64,000 bases of DNA from Leifsonia poae (GCF_020009625.1 NZ_JAIHLP010000002.1:1860001-1924000); one strand, 5' to 3'. Shown: positions 7,730 through 17,241, counted from the stretch's first letter. The notes: generated by a model from the sequence alone, not told the origin. Made by a program: numbers and translations.

Positions 7730-9295
7730 ATGGTCAACTCGACCACACCCGAAGAGCACTCGCTGACCCCTCCTCCCCGCACCGTCGGCGAAGACGAGGA
7801 TGCCCGCCTCGAAGAGTTCGGCTACAAGCAGAAGCTGGATCGTTCCGTCGGCAGGATCGCCTCGTTCGCGATCGGCTTCTCGACGATCAGCGCCACGACG
7901 GCCGTGTTCACCGGCTTCGCGGCCGGCTACCTCAACGCCGGATCGCCGTTCATCTGGACGCTGTTCCTCGCGATCCCGGTGTTCCTCCTCTGGACCCTCA
8001 TCGCGGCCGATGTGGCCGCGAAGATCCCGCTCGCCGGCTACGCCTACCAGTGGACGAGCCGGCTGAACGGCTCGACATTCGGATGGTTCACCGGCTACGC
8101 CGCCCTGATCGGCTGGGTGAGCGGCATGACCAGCCTCGGCTACATCTTCGCCGGATACCTGGGCAGCGTGTTCGGCTGGGATCTCACCCAGCCTCAGCAG
8201 ATCTTCATCGCGATCGGCGTCGTCGCCGTCTGCGTGCTGATCAACGCCTACCGTGTGCGCCTGGCGACGATGATCAACAACATCGGCGTCGGATTGGAGA
8301 TCGTCGTGACCGTCGGCGTGACCCTGACCATCGGCATCGTCCTCATCGTGGTGCCCGACAATGCGCAGCCGTTCTCCTCGCTGTTCATCGGCAAGAGCCC
8401 CGACGAAGCGACCCCCTACATCCTGGCGTGGCTGTCCGCCTCCCTCGGCCCGTTCTTCGGGCTCGTCGGTGTCGAAGCCGTCGCCGATGTGGCCGAGGAG
8501 ACGAAGAACGCGCGGCGGGTGATCCCCCGAACGATGTTCTACTCCTTCGCCGCCTCGTGCATCATCGAGTTCCTCATGTACCTCGTGTATGTGCTCGCGA
8601 TCAAGAACCCGGCAGCGCTCGCCACCTCCACCGCGCCGATCGAAGAGATCATCGACCAGCAGTTGGGCCCGGTTTTCGCCCGTATCGTCGTCGCCATCGC
8701 GCTCACGAACATCCTCGTGTGCCTGTTGTCGAATGTGCTCGTCGGCACCCGGTTGCTGTACTCGCTCTCCCGCGACAACATGATGCCGTTCTCACGCTCT
8801 CTGCGACACGTCGCCCCGAAACGGAAGACACCGTCGACGGCCGTGATCACGCTCGGTGTGGTGTCGGTGCTGCTGCTCCTCTCGGCATTGATCAGCGTTC
8901 AGGCGTTCAACTACTTCCTCGGGATCGCCACGCTGGCCTTCTTCACCACCTATGTGCTGCAGACGATCGGGCTGCTCATCGCCGCCATCCGCCATCGGAT
9001 CCCCGCCGCCGAGCCTGGAACGTTCGACCTCGGACGTGCCCGGATCCCCCTCCTGATCATCAGCCTCGTCGTCTTCCTCGCCGTCGAGTTCGCCCTCCTC
9101 TTCCTTCCCGCATTCGCGGGCAACGGGTACGTCTTCGGAGGAATCGTCGTCCTGGCGTTCCTGTGGTGGCTCCTCGTGCTCCGCAAGCGCCTCAAGACCG
9201 GACAGGCCGGGCCGCGGTTCGCGCAGGAGCACCCGGACGAGCCGCTCGCCACCGCGCTGGGGACGGGGACCTTGGTCACCGAGCTCCCGGAGTAG
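7730..9295 (+). CDS. APC-superfamily amino acid permease
   Basis: The 521-residue membrane protein has about twelve hydrophobic segments and a charged N-terminal tail with acidic GEDEDARLEEFGY. The first membrane helix contains the helix-breaking IGFSTISATTAVFTG typical of APC transporters, and a conserved GLVGVEAVADVAEETKNARRVIPR segment lies in the middle. It should be a secondary importer of amino acids, amines or similar small cations. A perfect AGGAGA lies 5 bases before the ATG. It follows the LysR gene and a LysR-type box, so its substrate probably relates to the LysR effector. A 10-bp hairpin terminates it. Confidence 0.88.
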   Translation: MVNSTTPEEHSLTPPPRTVGEDEDARLEEFGYKQKLDRSVGRIASFAIGFSTISATTAVFTGFAAGYLNAGSPFIWTLFLAIPVFLLWTLIAADVAAKIPLAGYAYQWTSRLNGSTFGWFTGYAALIGWVSGMTSLGYIFAGYLGSVFGWDLTQPQQIFIAIGVVAVCVLINAYRVRLATMINNIGVGLEIVVTVGVTLTIGIVLIVVPDNAQPFSSLFIGKSPDEATPYILAWLSASLGPFFGLVGVEAVADVAEETKNARRVIPRTMFYSFAASCIIEFLMYLVYVLAIKNPAALATSTAPIEEIIDQQLGPVFARIVVAIALTNILVCLLSNVLVGTRLLYSLSRDNMMPFSRSLRHVAPKRKTPSTAVITLGVVSVLLLLSALISVQAFNYFLGIATLAFFTTYVLQTIGLLIAAIRHRIPAAEPGTFDLGRARIPLLIISLVVFLAVEFALLFLPAFAGNGYVFGGIVVLAFLWWLLVLRKRLKTGQAGPRFAQEHPDEPLATALGTGTLVTELPE

Positions 9296-9324
9296 CGGCG
9301 ACCACCGCGTCCGATCGACGATGA

Positions 9325-9357
9325 CTGCCGCTCCGCCTTCATACGGTGGAGCGGCAG
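9325..9357. terminator. Bidirectional hairpin terminator
   Basis: A perfect 10-bp stem, CTGCCGCTCC (9325-9334) and GGAGCGGCAG (9348-9357), with a 13-base loop lies between the convergent permease and beta-helix genes. There is no clear T-run, as is common for actinobacterial terminators. Confidence 0.7.
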
Positions 9358-9363
9358 CGGCGC

Positions 9364-10764
9364 TCACACGCCGAGGTTCAGGTCGACGATCTTGGATGCG
9401 CCGCCTCCGTCCTGCAGGGCGGCCGTGCCGTTGCCCGTCAGGTTGTTCGAGGTGATGAGGTAGTCGTCGACAGCGGCGGCGATCTTCACCCCGACGCCGG
9501 TGGGCTTCGCACTCGGATAGTTGCCGTTCGTGCGGATCGAGTTGCCGCTGATCACTGTGCCGGATGCGTCGGAGTCGAGGAGCACACCGTAGCCGCCGGC
9601 CGTCCCCTGCCCGTTCAGGCTGATGTCGCTTCCGGTGATGGTCCACGCTCCCGACTCCGCGAAGATGCCGGAACCGAACCCGTTGAACATCTTGCAGCCC
9701 GAGACCGTGACATTTGACGGGTGCAGGATCGCACCGGGGTGGACGCGGAGCAGGCAGCCGTCCGGGTGGCCCGCCTGGCCGTCGAAACCGGAGTTGCTGA
9801 ACCATGTGTTCTGGAAGGTCAGCACGTAGACGCCGTTGGTCTTGATTTCGACGTTGTGCCTGTACGACCCGTCGAGGACGGCCTCATTGAAGATGATCTC
9901 CCGGTTCGCCGTTCCGCCGATGGCGTCATCGATGAGCACATTGGTTCCGTTGAGGTAGCAGAGGAACTCGTCGAAATAGACGCCGCCGACACCGCCGCCG
10001 ACGTGCACGCCGATCGGGGTGAACGAACACAGCGTGCCGCCGGTGATCCAGATGTCGGCGCCGACCTGATTGCCCCAGCAGGTGATCCCCTTGTTCTGCG
10101 CCATGATCTTGCAGTTCTCCAGCACAACGATCGTGAAGTCGTGGAAGGTGAACGAATCCCACAGATTGTTGGGGTCGGAGTACACCCGCGAGACGGCGTG
10201 GATGTTGCACACCCGCATGTCCTGAACGCCATCCATGGCGAGGGCGGCTCCGCTGGTCTTCTTCACCGTCGACCGGATCGCGAAGTCGGTGAACAGGCCG
10301 TTCGCAACCAGCGGCGCAGAGGACGACGCCCGTGCAACCCGGATGATGTCGCCGGCCACGAAGGCGGCCGCGATGATGGTCGAGGCCCCCTCCCCTTTCA
10401 TCGTCATGTTCGATCCCGAGATCAGCAGCGTCGACGTCGTCTTGTAGGTGCCGGAGGGCAGGTAGACGGCGCCCCCACCGGCCGTCTGCGCCGCCGTGAT
10501 CGCGCTCTGGATGGCCCTCGTGTCGTCAGTGGTGCCGTTGCCGGCCGCGCCGTAGTCGGTCACGTTGTAGACGTTCGGCACACCGGACGGAACTCGCTTG
10601 GGCTTCGGCTTGGCGACCCCGACCGCGGCGGCCGGTTCGGCGGCTGCGACGACGGGGACGAGCGCGGCGGCGGCCACGATCCCACCCGCCGCAGCGTGGC
10701 CGAGGAATGTCCGGCGGCCTGTGGTGCCGGAGGTTCCGGCTGAAGATGATGACGCTCGGTTCAT
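9364..10764 (-). CDS. Tat-exported right-handed beta-helix protein (pectate lyase/GH28-related)
   Basis: The 466-residue protein begins with a twin-arginine signal, GRRTFLG at residues 16-22, then an Ala-rich core and AxA-type cleavage site near 46-52. The mature part opens with YNVTDYGAAGNGTTDDT, hallmark of the Pectate_lyase_3 (GH28-related) fold. It continues with repeated short strands rich in Asn and Gly (VSGCKMF, ITGSDISLNGQG, ISGNSIRTNG, ITSNNLTGNG) that form parallel beta-helix turns. A strong GGAGGAG precedes the ATG. It is 92 bases downstream of the esterase gene in a sugar-uptake operon, so it probably acts outside the cell on a polysaccharide. A catalytic residue set was not identified. 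Confidence 0.8.
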   Translation of the reverse strand: MNRASSSSAGTSGTTGRRTFLGHAAAGGIVAAAALVPVVAAAEPAAAVGVAKPKPKRVPSGVPNVYNVTDYGAAGNGTTDDTRAIQSAITAAQTAGGGAVYLPSGTYKTTSTLLISGSNMTMKGEGASTIIAAAFVAGDIIRVARASSSAPLVANGLFTDFAIRSTVKKTSGAALAMDGVQDMRVCNIHAVSRVYSDPNNLWDSFTFHDFTIVVLENCKIMAQNKGITCWGNQVGADIWITGGTLCSFTPIGVHVGGGVGGVYFDEFLCYLNGTNVLIDDAIGGTANREIIFNEAVLDGSYRHNVEIKTNGVYVLTFQNTWFSNSGFDGQAGHPDGCLLRVHPGAILHPSNVTVSGCKMFNGFGSGIFAESGAWTITGSDISLNGQGTAGGYGVLLDSDASGTVISGNSIRTNGNYPSAKPTGVGVKIAAAVDDYLITSNNLTGNGTAALQDGGGASKIVDLNLGV

Positions 10765-10856
10765 GACTCCTCCTCGAGTCTCTGTGGACGTGCGGATGGG
10801 TACGGCGTAGTGCGTGGAGCGTTGTACTGGTGGAACGAACGGGGAACGGCGCCGGC

Positions 10857-11795
10857 TCAGGCGCCTGAGAGGGCGAACCGCAGATAGGCGAGCCGGTCGG
10901 CGATGGCGCGCTGTGCCGTTCTGGTCTCGGTGAGCCCATCGAAACCGTGGAAGGCGCCGGCCCACAGGTGCGCCTCCACGGGGACACCGGCCCGGCTCAA
11001 CCGGGCGGCGAACTCCAGCTCTTCATCGCGGAAGAGATCGACCTGCCCGATCTCGATGAAGGTCGGCGGGAACCCCGCGAGGTCGGTCGCGCGTGCCGGG
11101 ACGGCCTCGACGGGGAGCGCATCCGTTCCGGCGAGGTACATCGCCCAGCTCTGCAGGTTCGACGGCCGGTCCCAGAAGTGGGCCAGATCGATCTCGTGCG
11201 TCGACGGCTGGGTGTTGCGATCGTCGAGCTGCGGCTGCACCAAGACGAGGGCGTCGGGGCCGTCGCCACCACGCTCCCGCAGCCGGAGGATCAGGCTCGC
11301 GGCGAGCAGCCCGCCGGCGCTCCCACCCATGACGACGGTGCGGCTGAGGCCGGTCTCGGCACCGAGGCCGCCGGTGAGCATCCACTCCCAGACGGCGTGC
11401 ACATCGTCGAGCGCCGCGGGATAGGGATGCTCCGGTGCGAGCCGGTAGTCGGGGATGACCATGGTGCAGCCGAGTCCGAGGGCCGTGCGGACGTTCGAAC
11501 CGAGCACGGACAAGTGACTCCCGGCGATCAGACCGCCGCCGTGGATGTTCAGCACGACGCCGCGTTGCGGGTCGCCGGCGGGCGGGCGCACGACGATCAC
11601 GGGCACACCGCCGACGACCACTTCATCGATCTGCGCCCCGGTCTGCTCCCGCACCTCCGCGACGGACTCCTCGTACTCGCGCATGGCGGCGCGAAGCTCG
11701 GTGACGCCCTGCGGCCCGTCCACGAACGGGCGGGACGGCTCGCCCGTGGGGAGGTGTGCCGCCAACTCGGCCGCGATCGGCGGGCGCGGGCTCAC
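10857..11795 (-). CDS. Alpha/beta-hydrolase, hormone-sensitive-lipase (type IV) esterase family
   Basis: The 312-residue protein has the family signature HGGG (NIHGGGLIAGS), the nucleophile elbow GGSAGG, and a charge-relay Asp in VDLFRDE and His in AFHGFD. The start is a GTG at 11793-11795 that overlaps the TGA of the upstream permease by 4 bases (GTGA). Members hydrolyse short acyl esters. Lying in an operon with a sugar importer and a sugar-acid dehydratase, it may remove acetyl groups from imported oligosaccharides. No signal peptide is visible, so it should be cytoplasmic. Confidence 0.85.
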   Translation of the reverse strand: MSPRPPIAAELAAHLPTGEPSRPFVDGPQGVTELRAAMREYEESVAEVREQTGAQIDEVVVGGVPVIVVRPPAGDPQRGVVLNIHGGGLIAGSHLSVLGSNVRTALGLGCTMVIPDYRLAPEHPYPAALDDVHAVWEWMLTGGLGAETGLSRTVVMGGSAGGLLAASLILRLRERGGDGPDALVLVQPQLDDRNTQPSTHEIDLAHFWDRPSNLQSWAMYLAGTDALPVEAVPARATDLAGFPPTFIEIGQVDLFRDEELEFAARLSRAGVPVEAHLWAGAFHGFDGLTETRTAQRAIADRLAYLRFALSGA

Positions 11796-12700
11796 TTGAG
11801 CGCTCCCGCGACCATGCCCTGCGTGATCTGCCGGTTGAACAGCACGAATAGGAGGAACGGCAGCGCCGCCGACAGCAGTAGACCGGCCGCGATGATCGCA
11901 TCCTGAACCAGGGTCGGGTTCTGCACACTCTGCCGCAGGAGGGTAATGGCAACCGGGAGCGTGCGATGGTCCGGACTCGACATGATCAGCAGTGAGAAGA
12001 GCAATTCGTTCCACAACCCCAAGAAGGTGAACGTCCCGAGCGTGATGAACGCAGGGCGGGCGAGTGGGATCGCGACGCTGCGGAAGACACGGAACGGGGA
12101 TGCGCCGTCGATCCGCGCAGACTCGACCAGTTCCCGCGGGATCGCCAGGAAGAAGGTCGCCATCATGTACACACCCGCCGGGATACTGAGCCCCACGTAA
12201 AGCAGGACGAGGCCCGGATAGGTGTCGACGAGACCCAGGTCGAGGATGACCTTGAAGATCGGCGGGATGAGCACCGTCACCGGCAGCACCATGATGATCA
12301 TGATCAGCCGCAGCAGCGCGCCCCGGAACGGGAACCGCAGGAACGCGAATGCGAACCCCGACATACAGCCGAGGATCACCGTCAGGATCGTGCCGGCACC
12401 GACCGTGACGACACTGTTCACGAACGAGATTCCGAGGTCGCCAGAGAGTGCGGTGAAGAAGTTCTGCAGCGTCGGCGGGATGGGGAGGCCGAGCTTGTTG
12501 TCGACATAATCCTGCGGAGTCTTCAGGGAGGTGAACGCCATGAAGACGAACGGGTAGATGGTGGACACGGCCACGGCTGCGCAGATGATCACCACCGCGA
12601 ACCGCGCGGGTGAGAGCCGACGCCGGCGGCGGCCGGGACGGGGCGAGGGTGCGGGTGCGGTGTCCTCGTCGGCCACGCGCGGAGAGTGCAGAACGGTCAC
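11792..12700 (-). CDS. Sugar ABC transporter permease (MalG/UgpE type)
   Basis: The 302-residue inner membrane protein has six predicted membrane segments and an Arg-rich cytoplasmic N-terminus. The EAA loop ELVESARIDGASPFRVFRSV contacts the ATPase. The start is GTG at 12698-12700, overlapping the TGA of the preceding permease by 4 bases. It pairs with the 12697-13656 permease and the binding protein at 13673-14992. No ATPase gene is in the operon, so the importer must borrow a shared MsiK-type ATPase encoded elsewhere, as is usual for actinobacterial sugar importers. Confidence 0.9.
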   Translation of the reverse strand: MTVLHSPRVADEDTAPAPSPRPGRRRRRLSPARFAVVIICAAVAVSTIYPFVFMAFTSLKTPQDYVDNKLGLPIPPTLQNFFTALSGDLGISFVNSVVTVGAGTILTVILGCMSGFAFAFLRFPFRGALLRLIMIIMVLPVTVLIPPIFKVILDLGLVDTYPGLVLLYVGLSIPAGVYMMATFFLAIPRELVESARIDGASPFRVFRSVAIPLARPAFITLGTFTFLGLWNELLFSLLIMSSPDHRTLPVAITLLRQSVQNPTLVQDAIIAAGLLLSAALPFLLFVLFNRQITQGMVAGALK

Positions 12701-13656
12701 AGTGGGGTCCCCGAATCGTCGAACATGTTCTCTCCCCGCCGGCGGGAGAGCCGGAGGAAGATCACGAGCAGGATGCCGATCAGCAGGAAGAGCGTGATGC
12801 CGATCGCGGTTGCGTATCCCGGCGCCCCGTACCGGAACGCCTGGTTGTAGATGAAGAGGTCGACGGTCGTCGAGGAGTATCCCGGTCCGCCCTGCGAGAA
12901 GGCGTACCCGAGCACGATCGCGGAGGAGAACGCCATGATGACGACCATCACCGTCCAGTACTCGACGACGCCACGCACCGAGGGGACCGTGACGTACCAG
13001 AACCGCTGGATCCAGTTCGCGCCGTCGATGCGCGCGGCCTCGTAGAGGCTCTCATCGACCGATGAGAGCCCGGCGCTGAACAGGAGCACACCCAGGCCGA
13101 AGGTCGACCAGATCAGCATCCCGGCGACGATCCACATGACGAGGGTCGTGTCGACAGTCCAGTTGACGGCGAGTGCACCGAGACCGATCGACCTCAGCGC
13201 GATGTTGAGCGGGCCGTCCGGGCCGAGGATGATCACGAAGAGCACACCGATGACAGCCGGAGAGACCAGCACCGGGAGCACATAGGAGATCTTGAAGAAG
13301 GGCGCCCCGGGAATCCGGTCGTGGATCACGGCCGCGAGCAGCAGTGGCACCAGGATCCACACTGGAGCGAGGATCAGAATCTTGCCTGTGTTCCCGAGCG
13401 CAGTCAGGAGCACCGGGTCGTGCAGCATCCTGTCGAAGTTGTCGAGACCGTTGAAGACCGGCTGACGGATGCCGTCCCACTGGGTGAAGGCGATGAACGC
13501 CCCCTGGATCACCGGCCAGATCCGCAGCAGGACGATGATGAGCAGCGACGGCCCGAGGAACAGGGCGAGCGTTCCGAACGACGAGTACTTGCGCACCCGG
13601 CGTCTGCCGCCGGTGACACCCACCGGCGTATCGGCTCTCACATTCGTGCTCATCAT
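12697..13656 (-). CDS. Sugar ABC transporter permease (MalF/UgpA type)
   Basis: The 319-residue permease has six predicted membrane segments and the EAA loop LYEAARIDGANWIQRFWYV near residue 230. Tandem ATGATG codons occur at 13651-13656, with GGAG 9 bases upstream; I used the first. It begins 17 bases after the binding-protein stop and overlaps the second permease by 4 bases. It forms the channel heterodimer of the CUT1 importer for an oligosaccharide. Confidence 0.9.
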   Translation of the reverse strand: MMSTNVRADTPVGVTGGRRRVRKYSSFGTLALFLGPSLLIIVLLRIWPVIQGAFIAFTQWDGIRQPVFNGLDNFDRMLHDPVLLTALGNTGKILILAPVWILVPLLLAAVIHDRIPGAPFFKISYVLPVLVSPAVIGVLFVIILGPDGPLNIALRSIGLGALAVNWTVDTTLVMWIVAGMLIWSTFGLGVLLFSAGLSSVDESLYEAARIDGANWIQRFWYVTVPSVRGVVEYWTVMVVIMAFSSAIVLGYAFSQGGPGYSSTTVDLFIYNQAFRYGAPGYATAIGITLFLLIGILLVIFLRLSRRRGENMFDDSGTPL

Positions 13657-13672
13657 CGTCCTGATCTCCGGT

Positions 13673-14992
13673 CTACTTGGCCATGAGGACCGGGAACTGC
13701 TGCTTGCGCGAGTCCTCGGTCGCCTGCAGCGCATCCTTCAGAGTGGTCTGCCCGAGCATGACGAGCTCGAGCTGGCTCTGATAGATGTCGTTCGTCTTCG
13801 AGTCCTGCATGTTGTGCACCGGAAGGAAGGTCTTCTCCCCCTTCTTCAGCATGTCGACGAGCGGGGCGGCGCCCGCGTGCGTCTTCAGGAACTCATCGAG
13901 ACTGACTCCCTTGTTGTTGGGGAAGTAGCCGGCCTTGTCGAGCCGTTCCTGCTGGAACTTGGCGCTCTCCTGGAAGAGCGCGAGCTCGGCCGCAAGCTTC
14001 TTGTGCTGCGAGAAGGTCGTCACCGCCCAGACGTTCATGGCGCCGGCCGGCAAGAACTCGGGCTTCCGGGTGTTCTCGATCGACGGGATGAACTTCACGT
14101 ACGGGCCGATCTTCGGGTCCTGCATGTAGGCGAACTGACTGTAGATGGTGAACTGCATGGCGGCTTTGCCGTCTTGGAACTTCTGGAACCCGTCCGGGTA
14201 CCAGGGCGTCGCCGGCATGTTCGGGTCGAAGCATTTGCCGTCGACGAGCTTCATGACGCCGGCAGCGGCGTCGGAGAAGGGCGGGGCGTTGAACGGCGCC
14301 GTGTATGTGGCCGTCTTCTGCGCTTGCGCGGTGGTGGCCGATCCGGCATAGAGGGTGGAGGTGGTCCAACCGCTGAGGTAGCCCTCCTTGTTGCCGCCGC
14401 CGATCGGGGTGATGCCGGCGGCGTTCAGCGCCGTGCACGCCTTGAGGATCTCATCGGTCGAGGTCGGCGGCTTGTCGGGATCGAGTCCCGCCTGCTCGAA
14501 CAGCTTGGTGTTGTAGGAGATGCCGAGGCCTTGGAGGCCGATCGGAACGCCGTACGTCTTGTCGTCGAAGGTGACGCCTTCCCAACCGGAGAGGCTGTCG
14601 CGTTCCTTCTGCGAGATGTACTTGTCGATCGGGACGAGCGAGGGCTTCAGCGTCAGGACGTCCCCCCAGGCCCAGATCATCACGAGGTCGGGGCCGTTCT
14701 TCGATTGCGCTGCAGCCTGCATCAGCTGGTGGATCGTGGCCGGGTCGGCCGGCTGGGCGATCCGGTCGACCTTGACGCCCGGATGCTCCTTCGCGAACTC
14801 GGTGTCGACCTTGTCCATGACGGCTTTCCAGTTCTTGTCGCTGCCGACGAGGAGGTCCCAGACCTTGATGGTGCCTGTCGAGGACCCATCGTCGTTGCCG
14901 GCAGACGAGCCCGACTGGGCGCAGGCTGCGAGGCCGAAGGCGATGGCTGCCGTGGCGGCGATCGACAGTGATCGCCTCATCTTGCGTTGCAT
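13673..14992 (-). CDS. Extracellular sugar-binding lipoprotein (CUT1 family)
   Basis: The 439-residue protein has a lipoprotein signal: basic MQRKMRRS, a hydrophobic stretch and the lipobox LAAC, after which the mature protein starts with a Ser/Gly/Asp linker. The body (TIKVWDLLVGSDKN, WAWGDVLTLK, YGVPIGLQGLGISYN) matches family 1 extracellular solute-binding proteins. The ATG at 14990-14992 has GGAG nearby; an ATG ten codons upstream lacks one. It lies between the dehydratase and permease genes and captures the substrate for them. Confidence 0.9.
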   Translation of the reverse strand: MQRKMRRSLSIAATAAIAFGLAACAQSGSSAGNDDGSSTGTIKVWDLLVGSDKNWKAVMDKVDTEFAKEHPGVKVDRIAQPADPATIHQLMQAAAQSKNGPDLVMIWAWGDVLTLKPSLVPIDKYISQKERDSLSGWEGVTFDDKTYGVPIGLQGLGISYNTKLFEQAGLDPDKPPTSTDEILKACTALNAAGITPIGGGNKEGYLSGWTTSTLYAGSATTAQAQKTATYTAPFNAPPFSDAAAGVMKLVDGKCFDPNMPATPWYPDGFQKFQDGKAAMQFTIYSQFAYMQDPKIGPYVKFIPSIENTRKPEFLPAGAMNVWAVTTFSQHKKLAAELALFQESAKFQQERLDKAGYFPNNKGVSLDEFLKTHAGAAPLVDMLKKGEKTFLPVHNMQDSKTNDIYQSQLELVMLGQTTLKDALQATEDSRKQQFPVLMAK

Positions 14993-15043
14993 TCCGACTC
15001 CATTTCTGTGGTGGTGCACGACTCGCTCCGGGGGAAGCGAGGG

Positions 15044-16225
15044 TCAGTTCGAGCCGAGGCCCGCGGTCAAGGGGGTGCCCTCGCGTTTCTCCCACCCGAC
15101 GGCGAAGAGGTTGAAGGTCGCACCGTTGCTGGGGTGTTCGGCTGCACGTTCGCGGTCGAGGCGGACGCCGAGACCGGGTCGGGTGGGAGCGGCGAAGCCG
15201 CCCGTTGCCGGGTCGACCGACAGGGGGGCGTCGACGAGGTCGAGCACCCAGGAGTCGGCGAAGTCGTTGAAGTGCTCCAGGATCTGGAAATTGGGCGTCG
15301 CGATGCCGAAGTGGACGTTCGCGGCGGTTCCGACCGGGCCGCAGACGTTGTGCGGCGCGAGCGGCACGTTGTATGCCGAGGCCCACGACGCAACGCGGCG
15401 AAGCCCGGTGAACCCACCGAAGTGGGTGAGGTCGACCTGAAGGGTGTCGACGAGGCCCTCCTCCAGCAGAGGGGCGAGTTCTTCGAGCTCGTGGATGCGC
15501 TCGCCGGTGGCGATGGGGAGCCGGGTGGAGCGTCGCACGTTCCGCAGCCCGTGGATGTTGCCCGGCGGGACCGGCTCTTCGAGCCAGGTCGGCGCGAGGT
15601 GGTCGAGCGCTGCGGCAGCGCGGGTGGCGGTGGCCGAGCGGAACCGGCCGTGCATCTCGATCATGATCTGCACATCGTCGCCGATAGCATCCCGAACCGC
15701 CTCGACGATGCGCACCGAACGGTCGAGTTCGGATGTGCTGAGGTCGGCCGAGGCAGCCCCGAAGGGGTCGAGCTTGAGTCCGCGGTAGCCGCGGGCGACG
15801 ACGGTCTGCGCCAACTCGGCGATCGCCGCCGGGTCGCGGTCACCCTGGTACCACCCGTTCGCGTAGGCGGGCACGACGTCGCGGAATTTGCCGCCGAGCA
15901 GCCGCCAGATCGGCTGACCGCACGCCTGGCCGATCAGGTCCCAGCACGCGATGTCGATCGCGGCGAGCGCAGACTGCGCGACCTCGCCGGCCCGGCCGTA
16001 CTCTTTCCAGAGAACACCCCAGGCGATGCGCTCCACATCGAAGGGGTCGGTTCCGATCACGTATCGCTCGGCGAGTTCCTGGATCGCGGCGAGGAGGGTC
16101 TCGGTCTTGTTCACCATCCGCACCTCGCCGACACCCACCCGGCCGTCGTCCGTCTCGACTTCGACGAACGTCAGCTCACGCCATGGCGTGCCGACGACTG
16201 TCGTGACGATCTGCGTAATCTTCAT
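15044..16225 (-). CDS. Mandelate racemase/enolase-superfamily sugar-acid dehydratase
   Basis: The 393-residue protein shows the enolase-superfamily active site: K151 in KLD, metal ligands E190 (EMHGRF), E216 or E217 (LEEPVPP) and E242 (GERIHE), D265 in VDLTHFGG, and H292 in APHN. A His directly after the first metal ligand and a late His-based general acid/base place it near galactonate/arabinonate/fuconate-type acid-sugar dehydratases, not muconate cycloisomerases. It would convert an aldonate to a 2-keto-3-deoxy acid. It is first in its operon, with GAGGGTGG before the ATG and a GntR-type operator on its promoter. The exact sugar acid is open. Confidence 0.85.
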   Translation of the reverse strand: MKITQIVTTVVGTPWRELTFVEVETDDGRVGVGEVRMVNKTETLLAAIQELAERYVIGTDPFDVERIAWGVLWKEYGRAGEVAQSALAAIDIACWDLIGQACGQPIWRLLGGKFRDVVPAYANGWYQGDRDPAAIAELAQTVVARGYRGLKLDPFGAASADLSTSELDRSVRIVEAVRDAIGDDVQIMIEMHGRFRSATATRAAAALDHLAPTWLEEPVPPGNIHGLRNVRRSTRLPIATGERIHELEELAPLLEEGLVDTLQVDLTHFGGFTGLRRVASWASAYNVPLAPHNVCGPVGTAANVHFGIATPNFQILEHFNDFADSWVLDLVDAPLSVDPATGGFAAPTRPGLGVRLDRERAAEHPSNGATFNLFAVGWEKREGTPLTAGLGSN

Positions 16226-16274
16226 CGATCCACCCTCGTGTCGTTCCGCGGGCAACGGTGCCCGACGAAATGAA

Positions 16275-16303
16275 AGTATCAGATAGGTTGCACCCAAAGT
16301 CAA
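16275..16303 (-). promoter_or_regulatory. Promoter with overlapping GntR-type operator for the dehydratase-importer operon
   Basis: Read leftwards, TTGACT (16298-16303) and GATACT (16275-16280) are 17 bases apart, a good -35/-10 pair. The dyad TATC-A-GATA with flanking AACC covers 16276-16289 and therefore overlaps the -10 element. The same element sits on the rightward promoter near 17256, on the other side of the GntR gene. FadR-type GntR proteins bind such short palindromes as repressors. Confidence 0.65.
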
Positions 16304-16449
16304 CAATAGATTTTGAAGCAGCTCTATCGTTGGCGGCGCGAAGGGGTCCGCCATGCCCCGCTTTCAGCGCATCGTTGCAGGCAGGGGGGAACCCTGCGAC
16401 GGCCGTCGGTGCGTCGCCGCTCAGCACCGAATCAGTGCGGGCGGGAAGC

Positions 16450-17172
16450 TCAGCGCAGGGCAGCGGTGAGGTCGCGCTCGGTGCTGCGGAGGTGCACCCG
16501 CATAGCGGCGGCCGCGCCGGCCTCGTCGCGACGCTCCACGCAGCCGAGGATCGTGGCGTGCTGGTCGAGCACCTCGTCCAGACGGCGCCCCAGGCGCTCG
16601 TGCCCGAGAACACTCTGCACGCGGGACGAACGCTGCGAGTCCGAAAGCTCCTCGATCAGGATCGTGAGAAGCTGATTGCCGCTCGCGGCGGCCAACAACT
16701 CGTGGAACTGCACATCGGCTTCGATGAAGTCCTCCGGCGCGTCGATCGAGCGCCTCATGCCGTCGATCGCGGCCTGCATGGCCGTGAGGCTGGCCCGGCT
16801 GGCATTGCGGGCGGCGAGAACGGCCACCTGCACCTCGATCGCCTGACGCACCTCGAGCAGGTCGAGCAGAGCACGCGGATCGCGGCGGATCGCGGTGCGG
16901 AAGAAGTCACCGACACCCTTCCCGTTCGGTGCGGCGACCACGGGCTTCCGGCCATTGTGGACCTCGATGAGCCCGCGTGCGCTCAGCTGGCGCATGCCCT
17001 CGCGAACGGTCAGGCGACTCACGCCGAGATCCTGCGCCAGCGCGCCCTCCGACGGAAGCTCATGGCCCGGCTCCAACTCGTCGAAGACCAACTCCTCGAC
17101 GCGCTCGACGACGCGGCGCATTGCGCTGCTCGCGGCGTCGGCCCCTTCGCCGTTCGGCTTGCTCTGACTCAT
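16450..17172 (-). CDS. GntR-family regulator, FadR subfamily
   Basis: The 240-residue protein has an N-terminal winged helix at about residues 15-80 (ELPSEGALAQDLGVSRLTVR, then LSARGLIEVHNG) and a C-terminal all-helical FCD domain containing the usual metal-binding His in QFHELLAAASGN. I chose the ATG at 17170-17172, behind AGAGGACG, over a TTG nine codons earlier. The gene sits between two operons that carry nearly identical palindromes. The effector is probably a sugar acid or oligosaccharide degradation product. It is the obvious repressor of the dehydratase-importer operon and the Gfo/Idh-GH36 operon. Confidence 0.9.
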   Translation of the reverse strand: MSQSKPNGEGADAASSAMRRVVERVEELVFDELEPGHELPSEGALAQDLGVSRLTVREGMRQLSARGLIEVHNGRKPVVAAPNGKGVGDFFRTAIRRDPRALLDLLEVRQAIEVQVAVLAARNASRASLTAMQAAIDGMRRSIDAPEDFIEADVQFHELLAAASGNQLLTILIEELSDSQRSSRVQSVLGHERLGRRLDEVLDQHATILGCVERRDEAGAAAAMRVHLRSTERDLTAALR

Positions 17173-17241
17173 TCGCGTCCTCTGTCCGAGATCCCCCAAG
17201 GGTAGACCGCTCGACCGTGCGGCGCGACGCCGAACTCACCC

